Assembly (NCBI RefSeq): GCF_003171515.1
Contig: NC_089390.1
Coordinates: forward strand, 4,092,001-4,156,000
Direction of reading: 5' to 3'
DNA length: 64,000 bases
Origin: Pyrenophora tritici-repentis
Taxonomy: Eukaryota; Ascomycota; Dothideomycetes; Pleosporales; Pleosporaceae
The translations under genes were made by a program, and so were the position numbers. How positions within the stretch are numbered: position 1 is the stretch's first letter; each line of letters begins with the position of its first letter. The notes under the pieces are model-generated. The model was not told the DNA's origin and ran no database searches. It saw only the letters and a list, made by a program, of their open reading frames with translations. Positions 45,242-54,797 of the stretch are shown here, in pieces.

Positions 45242-46265
45242 TCATCGTCTCGAGGTACCACCAAATCCAGTACTCTCATGTCTTGTGCTGGAGAAGCTGT
45301 CACCAGATGAACTTCTCGAGTTTCCTTCTCCGCCATTATTCCAACGACTTCCACTGCCGTTTCCATCTCTCCAACCACCGGTTTGGTTGCTCCTGTTTCC
45401 TCTGTTTGCAAATTGGCCCGCTGCCCATCCAGCTGCAGCGCCACCTGCAGCACCAGACCAGAAGCCAGGACGCCAGCCTTGGTTGGTTCCATACCCAGAC
45501 TTGGGATTATTGGGATTATTGGGCTGGTTCGGGTAGTATGGTGGAGGAGGGTCGTCGTTGTCATCATTGTAGCCACCTCCCCATCCACCACCACCACCAC
45601 CGCCGCCACCCCAACCAGGTCTGTTGACGCCCGGTACACCATCAGGGCCCTGTGCGCGGTTTCTAAGCGCAGAGTATATCATCCACAGCACAACACCACC
45701 AAACAGCATCCAGAAGAGTACCCCTGCAATCTTCTCGCCTGTGGTCCTCGGACCATCAGGTCTATCATCATCGTCACCACTCCATCCTCCTCCTTTGCCG
45801 TACTTCTCCCGCCCGCGATCGGTGAGGATAAGACGATACTCTACCCCGCAACTGCCTTTGAGAATATATGGGTCTTCGGGATAGTCGTAGCCTTCGCAGA
45901 TAACATCGGTGGAACCGAGCTTGAATTCTTCGGGGAGCGAGGCTGTACAGGTCCACTGTATGGAGTTTTCGTCGTAGTCGGAGCCACTGTTCTTGCATCG
46001 CATTACTTCGGGTTCATAGAGGCCACGAGCGGAGCCGCCAACGCATTTCAGCTGAGGTTTGTTAGTTGTCTGCATTCGGAGCGTCATGTATCAGTGGGGT
46101 GATGTCGCGTACCTGAGGGATAGGATCAACGCGCCGTGCTGAGGTTTGTAGGCCTTTGCGCAACGTGAGGCTCTGGATATTGGAGAGCTTGACTTTATCG
46201 GAACGTAGGGCATCTGCGCCGCTCGCGGCCAGGAGCGCAGGATACAAGAAGCTGACAAGATGCAT
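45242..46265 (-). CDS. SARAF-like ER membrane protein (store-operated calcium entry regulator family)
   Basis: Exons 46113-46265 and 45242-46051 give 320 residues; the 61-bp intron has a GTACGC donor and CTCAG acceptor. Residues 1-20 are a signal peptide (MHLVSFLYPALLAASGADA). The lumenal part has paired cysteines in LKCVGGSARG, VMRCKNSG, IQWTCTASLP, DVICEGYDYPEDPYILKGSCGVEYRL, the core of the SARAF/TMEM66 family. A single membrane span follows at about 159-178 (AGVLFWMLFGGVVLWMIY). The cytoplasmic tail is Gly/Pro/Asn/Trp-rich with runs of Gly. Animal SARAF slows store-operated calcium entry through STIM1. Fungi lack that STIM/Orai pair as far as I know, so the fungal role is open. Confidence 0.85.
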
Positions 46266-46533
46266 GTTTGCCGGCGGAAGAACAACACAGTAAGGAAGGT
46301 AGATAGCAATGGATATAAAGGGCCACGCTGGCGACTCAGCCACGACCAAAGACACAGTGGCGATACTAATACGGCGATTCTAGAAGCTGGACCATTGAAT
46401 GCCACATGGGCAATGACGTACCGCCGAGGCACCACCGGGAACGCCCTTGCGCTAACACCAAATCTGGACTAGACTGGTACTCACAGTATCGCGAGCATCG
46501 CGCGTAGAAGCCATCAACACCGCTCCCAGCAAC
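46266..46533. promoter_or_regulatory. Short bidirectional promoter region, SARAF-like / PBN1
   Basis: 268 bp separate two ATGs facing away from each other. Both genes encode ER membrane proteins. No TATA box. Confidence 0.55.
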
Positions 46534-48350
46534 ATGAAACAGCGAATAACCTACGTTGTGCACAAACCCGAAGAGTTCACTCCCGAGCAAATCGAAATCA
46601 CACAAGATGAACTCGGCCCACGCTTCGCCTTGAAGAATGTTCAAGCTGCAAAGGAACACCGTATCACACTCGGGCTAGACGAGCTGCCTAGCAATGTATA
46701 TTCCCAAGTTGCTAAACGAATGAGGGGAATCTAATACAATACAGATTGGTAACATCTTCCAACAGTGGCATGAACTACATGTGCGCTGGGCATCTCCAAA
46801 ACCTCATGCAGGCATTCCACCCTTCACATCACGTGTCTCGCCTGGTCTACATGTCTTCTTCACTCCACTGTCCAACACACCCGAAGATGCCTTGTGCTCG
46901 CAACTCCACTGGCTCATCCCGCCTGAAGTCTCCCGGGATGACTTGAAGTGTTCAACAACATCATCGACCTCCACTAAGCTTCCTATTCTCTCTGAGCGCT
47001 TCTCAATGTCTGCTACCTCGCAGTTTTACGCCTACCTGGATAACATTGGCGCCTATAAAGGCCCCTGGCAAAGTATCATGTGTGAGAAAGGGCCTTTGCA
47101 AGCTTATTGCGAGAAACTTGTGAATGCTTTCTCCACGGCGCGGTCTGTTGACATTGACTACGACACTATTTCCAGATCAGTGGTCCTGACAGCTCTCTGG
47201 CCGGTTGCTGAAAAGGAGTCGTGGGAGAAGGAAAAGGGCTGGACTTCAACACATAGATTACCCTCAGCTTGGATGATCAAACACGGGGGATTATCTCCCA
47301 ACGAAGTACCCACAGAAGACTCCACAGTCGAGATCGGCGTCCTGAGTCACGAGGGTAATGCAGACCCCGAGGACATACAGTTTGGAGGCTTCCTCACCGT
47401 CCTAGGTCAAGACCAAAAGCCAAGTACGCCATCTCCCACTTCCACAGTCCAAGAATCAAACAAGAAAATTAACGTTTTTACCAGAAGCAACACGTTTCCA
47501 AACCCCAACCCGACACTACCCCCTCCTCAACACAACAACCAACCCAACCGCACCACCAAAACCCCACCCTGTCACTTACACCACGTCGCTCAACCGCCCC
47601 ACAGGCCTCCATCCCACCCTCACCCTCACCCTCCCCACCACCCACCTGACCCCCCCAGCCCCTTCGTGCAAACTCCACGCCCACCTAACCCTCCCATCCT
47701 ACCTCTTCATTGACAAATACCAATTCACAGACGCCCTCTTCCTCGCCTCCAAGAACATAAAGTCGCTGCGCTCCCTCTCCGGCGCCACCGACCTTGAAGC
47801 CCCAGACTGGGTTGTCGAGGAATGGGGCTCGGCCGCTCTGTTCCAACTTGCCGTGCCCAAGAAATCGCAAGTCGCGAAAGCAGGAGGAGGAGGAGGAGGT
47901 CAGGGAACTTGGAATATTAGTATCCCACTCCACCTTCGCTACTTACCTGCTTCACACACGGGATACCGCACTGTGCCGGTGCCCTGGCCCGTTGTGTTTT
48001 GGGCGTGCCACGCTGATTCGGGCGCGCAGCATGCGTCGAATCCGTTTGATCGCACGCATCTGGGGTATGAGGGCTTGTTTGGGCCCAAGACGAGGTTCTT
48101 GCATGTGGATCCCAAGCCCGATGTTGATGCCAAGGGACAGGAACTTATCAGGGAGAAGTTACTGGTTGGGGATGATTGGCTGGTGGAGTTTATCAAGGTG
48201 CCGGTTTTGGCGACGGGGAGGAGTACGTGGGTTGAGGGGGGCACGGTGGGGATTGTGCTGGTGGCGTTTGTGGGGTTGTGTTGGGTTTTGTTTGGGAGGA
48301 GGGGTGGGAGTGGGAGGAATGTGGAGGGAGGGGAGAAGAAGGTGCAGTAA
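46534..48350 (+). CDS. PBN1: GPI mannosyltransferase I stabilising subunit Pbn1 (PIG-X)
   Basis: Exons 46534-46695, 46745-47423 and 47485-48350 give 568 residues. Pbn1/PIG-X partners Gpi14/PIG-M in adding the first mannose to GPI precursors in the ER lumen. The N-terminus MKQRITYVVHKPEEFTPEQI leads to WHELHVRWASP. After intron 2 (GTACGC donor, ACCAG acceptor) the frame shifts to the conserved PIG-X core: RPTGLHPTLTL, CKLHAHLTLPSYLFIDKYQF, LRYLPASHTGYRTVPVPWP and VFWAC. One C-terminal span (about 530-549) anchors it. Without intron 2 the protein would run out of frame into a His/Pro-rich artefact, so the intron is well supported. It is a divergent neighbour of the SARAF-like gene. Confidence 0.9.
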
Positions 48351-48593
48351 ATTTTAGGGGGGTAAAAGATGAAATAGCACATGTTCCTGTGGGCTTGGAC
48401 ATTTTTGGTTACTACTTTGATGTTGTCTTTCCTTGATGCTGTTATAGGGTATCTCTCATCGCGTGTACCGTCACGACTTCTACATGCTTCCATGCTGCTA
48501 TCTTGGTTTAGGTTGGCCATATCCAATCACCCGCCGAAGACATTAGCAAACCATACATACTCCATGCACTCCTGTCCGCCGTCCCAAACAACT

Positions 48594-49858
48594 CTAGAGC
48601 ACGGTGATAGACGCCTCAACGGGAACGCTCTGGATGATCGGCAACGGTGTATCTGGAAAGATGGGATGAAGGGTATATACAGGCCCTGCACTGTCCTCGC
48701 CATCAAACAGCATCAGGTTCTGAATTGGCTGTTCCCTCTGACCCAAGACGTTGATGACATCCTGAGCTAGCTGGCCGCCCAAAAAGGCAGTCACGGGTGC
48801 TAGCTCGCTGCCGAGGTTCTGAAGGAAGTTGCGGAGGACGTCAGCCTTGAGAGAGTCGGTAGGGAGCAAGAGCTCCTGGTGCTTTACGTTTGCAATGGTG
48901 GTAAACAGCGTGAGTTCTTGCTGGGTATGCGAGGGATAGATGCCGTGGCCGTTGCGTTGGTACTCCCATAGCGCACGCACGCATGTCAGTAACGGGTGTA
49001 CTCTTTTCAGTCTCCGCGCGTTGTTTGCGATTTCGGCGGGGAGCGGACTGTCTTTGACTAGCATGAGTGGGCTGTAGACCTCGCGCTTGCTGACCAGCTC
49101 CACCACCTTTCCATTTTCCTTCTTGACTTGCACGCCCTTGACACTCCGCGTCGTACTCTCAGGACCAACCTGGGTGTCGCGGTTGCTCTTCTCGCGCTCA
49201 ATGACAAAGTGGTGCTCGACGAGGTCGGCGAAGATGTAGCCGTACATGCCGTGCGAGGCGCCTGCGTAAAAGGGCTTCTTTGCTATGCGCGCGCCGGCAT
49301 TGACTGCCGTGGTGGACATGAAGTCCATATCGGTGGTTATGATGATGTCGTAGGCGGCGTAGAAGTTTGGATCTTGCACATTGCGAATGTCCGTCGTGAG
49401 CGTCTTGACGGTGACGCGTGGGTTGAGCTTGCGGACCTCGGGGGCAGCTGCTTCAGCGCGGTTCTTGCCTACGTCGGCGTCGGTGAGGAAGAATTGGGCA
49501 CCCAGGTCATCTTCGGTCACGACTTGGTGGTCGGCGAGGGTGATGGAGCCAATGCCTGCAAGGACGAGGTTCTTTGCGATTTCATTGGCGAGGGCTTTGA
49601 AGCAGACGAGGAGGATGTTTGCGGTGCGTATCTTCTGCTGTGCCTGAACGCCCCAGAGACGAATCTGGCGGTCGTAGAGGGCGATTTCGTCTACAGACGG
49701 GTTAGTATTGACTGACTTGCGACTGAGCCGCGCTTACCCGCAGAGATCTTGTCCGCCTCAGCAATGGCAGCCACTGTCTGGCCGGCAGCGTCTTCTGCAG
49801 GCAGAGCGCCGTTGGCTGCTGGCGGAGGAATCGCGGAGGGCTCGGTCATGTCGGCCAT
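48594..49858 (-). CDS. AOS1: SUMO-activating enzyme E1 subunit Aos1
   Basis: Exons 49738-49858 and 48594-49690 give 405 residues. Aos1 with Uba2 forms the SUMO (Smt3) E1 that adenylates the SUMO C-terminus. The start MADMTEPSAI precedes a disordered segment. The ThiF fold then opens EIALYDRQIRLWGVQAQQKI, with ILLVCFKALANEIAKNLVLAGIG, ITLADHQVV, DLGAQFFL and VGKNRAEAA. The order is standard for Aos1/SAE1, including LGGQLAQDVINVLG near the end; no catalytic cysteine domain is present, as expected because that lies in Uba2. ALANEIAKNLVLAGI and DLGAQFFLT are strong E1 signatures. The 47-bp intron 49691-49737 is canonical. The gene is tail-to-tail with PBN1 and head-to-head with the next gene. Confidence 0.93.
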
Positions 49859-50377
49859 TTTTGTCGCAATGGCTTTGTTCACGTCGCGTCACGTGGGCAG
49901 ACGTGACAACAGCAATCAATGACTAGGCGATAGAGGAGAAGGAATTAGATGGATAGAATGGCTTACTCTTGCGGCTCGCAGCAAGCCAGCCGGTCGCGGT
50001 CGCAGTTGCTGTTGCTGTCGCAGTCGCAGTCGCAGTCGCGAGGTAAAGGCAGCTAGTGGTGACGGCATTAGCTGTTTTGGTATGGTAGCTATACCTGCCT
50101 AGTACCTACCGGTATGCGGCTCTGCAGGGCCCTCACTGGTGGCCCGCGCTAGCCTGACATCCCCCGCGAACGAGGCATCGCTGCCACTGCCACGGTCGGC
50201 ATTGTTCCAAGACGTAGACGCCACCGCCGCATCCTGATGACCTCGACATCGACATCGACAAAGTGCCACCCTTCACCCTAACCACCCTAATCGTCCATAG
50301 TCTCCTGCAAACACAGAACCCACACAACCCTCCCGTTGCATCTCGTTCCTCAATGGGAGCGAGCGCCGACGTCACCA
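49859..50377. promoter_or_regulatory. Bidirectional promoter region with GTCGCA repeats
   Basis: 519 bp between AOS1 and the next gene. Holds a GTCGCA/GTTGCT hexanucleotide tract (49992-50040). No TATA box. Confidence 0.5.
49992..50040. repeat. Hexanucleotide GTCGCA tract
   Basis: About eight copies of GTCGCA and variants (GTCGCG, GTTGCT) in tandem within the divergent promoter. Confidence 0.85.
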
Positions 50378-52230
50378 ATGCCCAGACCGCCCTCGTCCCC
50401 GTCTCCGCCGCCGGCCTCTTTCTCCTTCACAGGCGGAGGCTTTGACTTTCCCCATGCCTCGACGTCGCCGCCAACCGTCTCCCGTACCACAATCACGAGC
50501 GCTTCACGCAGTGCCCTGCGCCCGAACCCCCAGCACACCCCGGCCCTCCACGATGCCGAACCCGCACCCAGACCCACGGCCAGGCGCACCCGCAACGCTA
50601 CCAGACGCGGCTCACTCCACCGCATATTTGGTCCCCCACGTGACAGCGACGCGGTAGACAACCTCTCCAGACGCCCTCCCACGGCCAACCCCAACCGTCC
50701 CCGTGCCACGCCAAGCGAACGTTACCTCCGCCGCTCTCAAGCCCGCATCAGGGAACAGCGCTCCGCCGACATGGACTCGCCCAACGACGTGCTCGACTCG
50801 CTGAGCGACCTCCCCATCACCAACCCCTTCACTGCCCCCTCGTATGCCCAGTCCCGTCCCCGGAGCCCCATTGTGCAGGTCAACAGCGAGCGCCGCCACA
50901 AGCGAAGGAAGCTTCAACACGACTCCAGCGCCGCGCCCGAGTACATGTGCTTCAAGTATGGCCACAAGGGCCAGGTCGTGTCTGGACGGCTGAGGATGGA
51001 GATTGTGAGCTGCGACGGGGGTGAGCACCGGAGAGACAATCCGCCAGGCCTGTACAGGGTCCAGAATGTCCTGAAGAACGACAAAAGCGTCTATTGCAGT
51101 GAAAGCTCCCAGTGCAACCTTTTGTTGAAGCACATCGGGGAGGCTCCGTTTGCTCTGGAAAAGGTCGTCATCCGCGCCCCGGACCGTGGCTTCACTGCTC
51201 CGTACGTATATCTGCTCTTTGTTTAGAACCACGTTGCTAACATCACACCAGCGTTCAAGAGGGGCTTGTCTTCGTGTCCATGTCTGCAGACCATCTTCTC
51301 GCCGGCACATCAGCCTACAACCTCCGGTACGACAATCGGTCCCCGCTCATGTCACCTACGCCCAGCTCTCCAACCGAAGACAACGAACACATATCACTAA
51401 GGGAAGCCCTGCAAGACCCCTCGATATGGCAGTACTCCCATCAAGGCACTCAAGAAGACATGGAGGAACGCATCGAGAATCTCCGACTTCGCAGCGAGAG
51501 GCTGAACGCGGAATCGGTTGACTTGATATCGTCTTTGCGCTCCGACTCGGAACGGCGTCGGATCTTGCGCCAGATGGTGGAACATGAAGACGAAGCAGAT
51601 GGCGACAACTGCGATCATGCGGGAGAGGAGTCTTATAGCGGTCCTGCTGGCGTTTCCGCACCCACTCCGCCGCCCTTCACCGTCACCACTGCTGCTAGTG
51701 AGGAGGAATCTTCAGACTCGAATGAGGAACAACCCAGTGCTGCCATCATGGCGGACCGGCTCCGGAGAGAAAGTCGTTGGCGTCCCGACAGTGATGACGA
51801 TGACGATGAAATCATTCCACGCATGGGACCCCTCCGCCGAGCACCAGCCCTCGATTACACTTCCATGGGCGAATGGAGGGAGAGAAGAGAAAGATATCTG
51901 GAGCCTATCCGCGCTTCGCGTGTGGCTGCACCGAGTCGCATTGAACCCTCTGAATCCTCACCAGACACCGATGTACTCATCCCGCCTCATGCGAGGTTCT
52001 TCATTGCGAAAAACAAAAACAAAATCACCATCAAGTTCCACCCTGCCATGTAAGTGGTCAATTCTCTACTATGATATGTTGAATTCATAATGACTTTTTC
52101 CAATAGCTCGGGGAGATATGTCCTGCTGAAGTTTTGGAGCCCGAAACATGACGGCAACATCGACATCGAAAGCGTTCAGCTCCACGGATATTCGGGTCCA
52201 AGATACTTTCCTGCTATGCAACCACGATAG
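50378..52230 (+). CDS. Uncharacterised protein with disordered N-half and folded C-terminal segment
   Basis: Exons 50378-51201, 51252-52049 and 52107-52230 give 581 residues. The start at 50378 (MPRPPSSPSPPP) is the first in-frame ATG. Residues 1-190 are Pro/Ser/Arg-rich and disordered. A folded-looking block follows: CFKYGHKGQVVSGRLRMEI, NPPGLYRVQNVLKNDKSVYC, FALEKVVIRAP, GLVFVSMSADHLLAGTSAYN. A long acidic Ser/Glu-rich insert comes next. The end reads FFIAKNKNKITIKFHPA and YVLLKFWSPKHDGNIDIESV, then HGYSGPRYFPA. The two halves look like one beta-sandwich split by the insert, similar in style to galactose-binding/DOC folds. I do not recognise a named family. Precise exon joins support a real gene. 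Confidence 0.8.
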
Positions 52231-52780
52231 ATGAAAATATGTGGATATGGCTTGTTGGAAGGAAGTTGTGGGTCCATGTTCATGTGGAATGAATAAACGA
52301 ATGACCTGCTTGCTATTCATTTGCTTGAAAGATGTTTCCAACATGTGGTTTACTATTGGCCTGGGAAGCTTGCACCTGGAAGTGTTTGTACAGTCATGTA
52401 AAAGCAATGATACCCGGAATATGAGCACACATGGTGCATGACTTGACAAGCAGTGAGTTGATGGCGATTTGCATGTATGCATGTGGCATGGCTATGGGTC
52501 AGATTCGACATACGTGAGTAGACCAAAGGCCAAAGTAGCTGCAATGAAGCTTGTTTAAAGCTTGTTCGACAGACATTAGTATCTTTCCAGACCCACATTA
52601 ATCGCGCAGCAACTTGGACTGACGAAATTGAAAGAGGTGGATATAACAGGATTGCACCTGTTCTAACTGTTCTAACTAACAAGTAGGGTCCATGTCCAGC
52701 CTCGATACCGGTAAACGCTATGATGCACTATTACGATATAAACCAAACTGTCATCAGCAAACACAGGATGCCGATGCCGT

Positions 52781-52797
52781 TCTCTCTCTCTCTCTCT
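52781..52797. repeat. (TC)n microsatellite
   Basis: Eight to nine TC units. Confidence 0.9.
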
Positions 52798-53380
52798 TTC
52801 CTGTGAAGAACAGTGTTTAATTTGCACAATTCTCTCGTATCCCAACCCGCCTACTTGCTCCTCCATACAGCCAAAAACACCTCACGCCACAAACCTCGGG
52901 GCGCAGAGGTGCGTACGTAGCTGGTGGTCATAGCACAGTGACTAGTGGCTACTTCGGAGGTTATCCCAAGCAGCTGTCATTGGAGTCTTGGCAACTAGGG
53001 AAGTGGACCGAGCCGTGCCAGGCCGGGCGATCGGGCAAAAAGCTTGTAGTGTTTGATCCATTTGTGAGCCCAGAACGAGTTGAATACCCATGTCAGTTGC
53101 GGAGAAGAAGCCGGCCAAGTTGCATGTCCAGTGTGGTGAAACGTCTGAAGGTGGCTGAGCGGTAGATGCCGCGGGAACGAGATCGATGAGGTTTGTAGTT
53201 GCTTTTCTGACGTGACGTAGGTACGTTGATGTTTGGTCCTTCCTCTCAGCGTGGTGGAGTAAATGCTTGCCATGATTTAGACAACTCAACTAATTTTTTG
53301 AGCCCCCCCCCCTTTCTCCCCATCAAGACTCACCACCAATTTGCCCTTGTCGCCGACGCCTTCGCCACCCATCACTCACC

Positions 53381-53566
53381 ATGCGTCAAGAATATAAAGT
53401 CAACCGTGCGCTGTGGCTCAACAACGAGCGTTTGGTTCCGCCACTGCACTTGCGGGACCGCGTTTACTCACAAACCGGTATCTTAGCACGTCGAAAACGC
53501 CGGTTCACTGACCTCATTGGCCCAAGTCTTATACGCGAACTAGCATGTGGCAGTGACAATGACTAG
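53381..53566 (+). CDS. Possible small basic protein
   Basis: 61 codons from ATG in good context (CACCATGC), preceded by a C/T-rich leader. The product is rich in Arg and Leu (MRQEYKVNRALWLNNERL, RRKRRFTDLIG), with no signal peptide or known motif. It may be chance; only the start context and composition favour it. Confidence 0.25.
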   Translation: MRQEYKVNRALWLNNERLVPPLHLRDRVYSQTGILARRKRRFTDLIGPSLIRELACGSDND

Positions 53567-54079
53567 TGCCGCAAGTGTGCCACACGATCAATAGCTTGGA
53601 TGCATGTTAGTAGTGTGAATCGAAGCAGTAACCACGGTACTATGGCAGCATTGAAGAGTTTGACCTTGACTGAAAACAGGTTGAGTAGCCTGTATATGTC
53701 ATCCTGGATGAGTTTAAATGGACACAGAAACAACGGAATTGCAATTACCTAGGCAAACCTACGTCATGCTACCTACACTCCGGAGACAGGAGATGCGAAA
53801 CCCATAAACACCTTAAATCAGACTTCATGGAATGGACCAGGACCAGAACCCAGTGCAGCATGTTCAGCCACACCATCCATGGAACAAGGGTCAACGCTAT
53901 GAAAAAGTGGTTGATTGGGTCTCGGCGCTGTCATAACTTGGAGCGAACATGCACTTCCGACGCCAACGACTGTGCGAAGATCTAGCCGCTCGAACAAGCG
54001 TAGGAGCCAGATCCGTTATATCCGAGTCTGGGTAGATGATGTTGCAAGTCTGGGTCAGGGTAGCTAAGAGAGGGGAAGG

Positions 54080-54085
54080 TATAAA
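54080..54085 (+). promoter_or_regulatory. TATA box of the GPI-anchored protein gene
   Basis: TATAAA 128 bp upstream of the ATG, followed by a CA-rich leader and TCA repeats. Confidence 0.5.
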
Positions 54086-54212
54086 GACGAGTGTAGTCGA
54101 CATGTCAATTTGTCCATCATCATCATCATCACAGCAAATCTACATTTTGGCTTCACTTACCATCACTACACTAAACTACAATCACTTTCGATCAAATACA
54201 CAAACCGCCAAA

Positions 54213-54797
54213 ATGCTCTTCACTAAGCTATCCATCTTCTCCGGCCTTGCCGCCGTCGCCATCGCCGACACAACTATCAACGTCGACAACCTGCCCCTCG
54301 AATGCAAAGACGTCTGCTCTCAAGTCTCCGGTATCTCCAACGGATGCAAGACCAACAGCAGTAAGCTCACCCACCATTCATCCACTCCTTCCCTCACATT
54401 CACCCATCTAACAAACTACACAGACGATCAAGATGCCGCCATAAAGTGCGTCTGCAGCGCCAACAACGCATCTAACCTAATCCCCCTCTGCTCCGCCTGC
54501 ATCGGAAAATTCAAGTCGGACAAGTCCAACAACGACGACACGGCCGTCTCCAGCATCCTTTCAGAGTGCTCCCTCAAGACTACGGCCTACAACGCGGCGG
54601 CTATCAGCGCGGTTGCTATCAGCACCGATACTGTTAGCACAACCAAGACGGACGTTGTGAGCAAGACTAGTGTGGCTATTATTATTACTAGCACAAGCAC
54701 ACAGGGTGCGAGTGCGACGAGCAACCCGGCTCCGGCTAAGACTGCGGGTGCCGCCATCGGAATTGGGGCTCTTGGTTTTGCGCTGGGTATGTTGTAG
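54213..54797 (+). CDS. Secreted 8-cysteine, CFEM-like GPI-anchored protein
   Basis: Exons 54213-54360 and 54424-54797 give 173 residues. Residues 1-19 are a signal peptide (MLFTKLSIFSGLAAVAIAD). The mature N-half has eight cysteines (31, 35, 45, 58, 60, 72, 75, 98), including a CVC pair. This number and order recall CFEM domains, but the spacing is not a strict match. A Ser/Thr/Val-rich stalk follows, and a C-terminal hydrophobic end (AGAAIGIGALGFALGML) suits a GPI-attachment signal. It is likely a cell-wall or surface protein; CFEM relatives bind haem or act in host interaction, which is not shown here. The 63-bp intron is a multiple of three without stops, so retention would yield a longer protein. 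Confidence 0.8.
   Translation: MLFTKLSIFSGLAAVAIADTTINVDNLPLECKDVCSQVSGISNGCKTNSSKLTHHSSTPSLTFTHLTNYTDDQDAAIKCVCSANNASNLIPLCSACIGKFKSDKSNNDDTAVSSILSECSLKTTAYNAAAISAVAISTDTVSTTKTDVVSKTSVAIIITSTSTQGASATSNPAPAKTAGAAIGIGALGFALGML

Larger units (their letters stand above)
52231..54212. other. Gene-sparse spacer with microsatellites
   Basis: 2 kb with a (CT)n tract (52781-52797), a poly-C run near 53305 and a TCA repeat near 54113-54133. Apart from the small ORF at 53381-53566 nothing is supportable. Confidence 0.45.

Noticed and set aside
44926..45627. 233-codon plus-strand ORF opposite SARAF-like gene
   Set aside because: It overlaps the pseudogene in another frame and then runs antisense through the SARAF-like exon; His/Cys-rich shadow sequence.
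45383..46102. 239-codon plus-strand ORF opposite SARAF-like gene
   Set aside because: Entirely antisense to the SARAF-like coding exon, which has clear family motifs.
47485..47713. His/Pro-rich C-terminus of the first PBN1 reading frame
   Set aside because: It arises only if intron 47424-47484 is not removed; the spliced frame restores the conserved PIG-X core.
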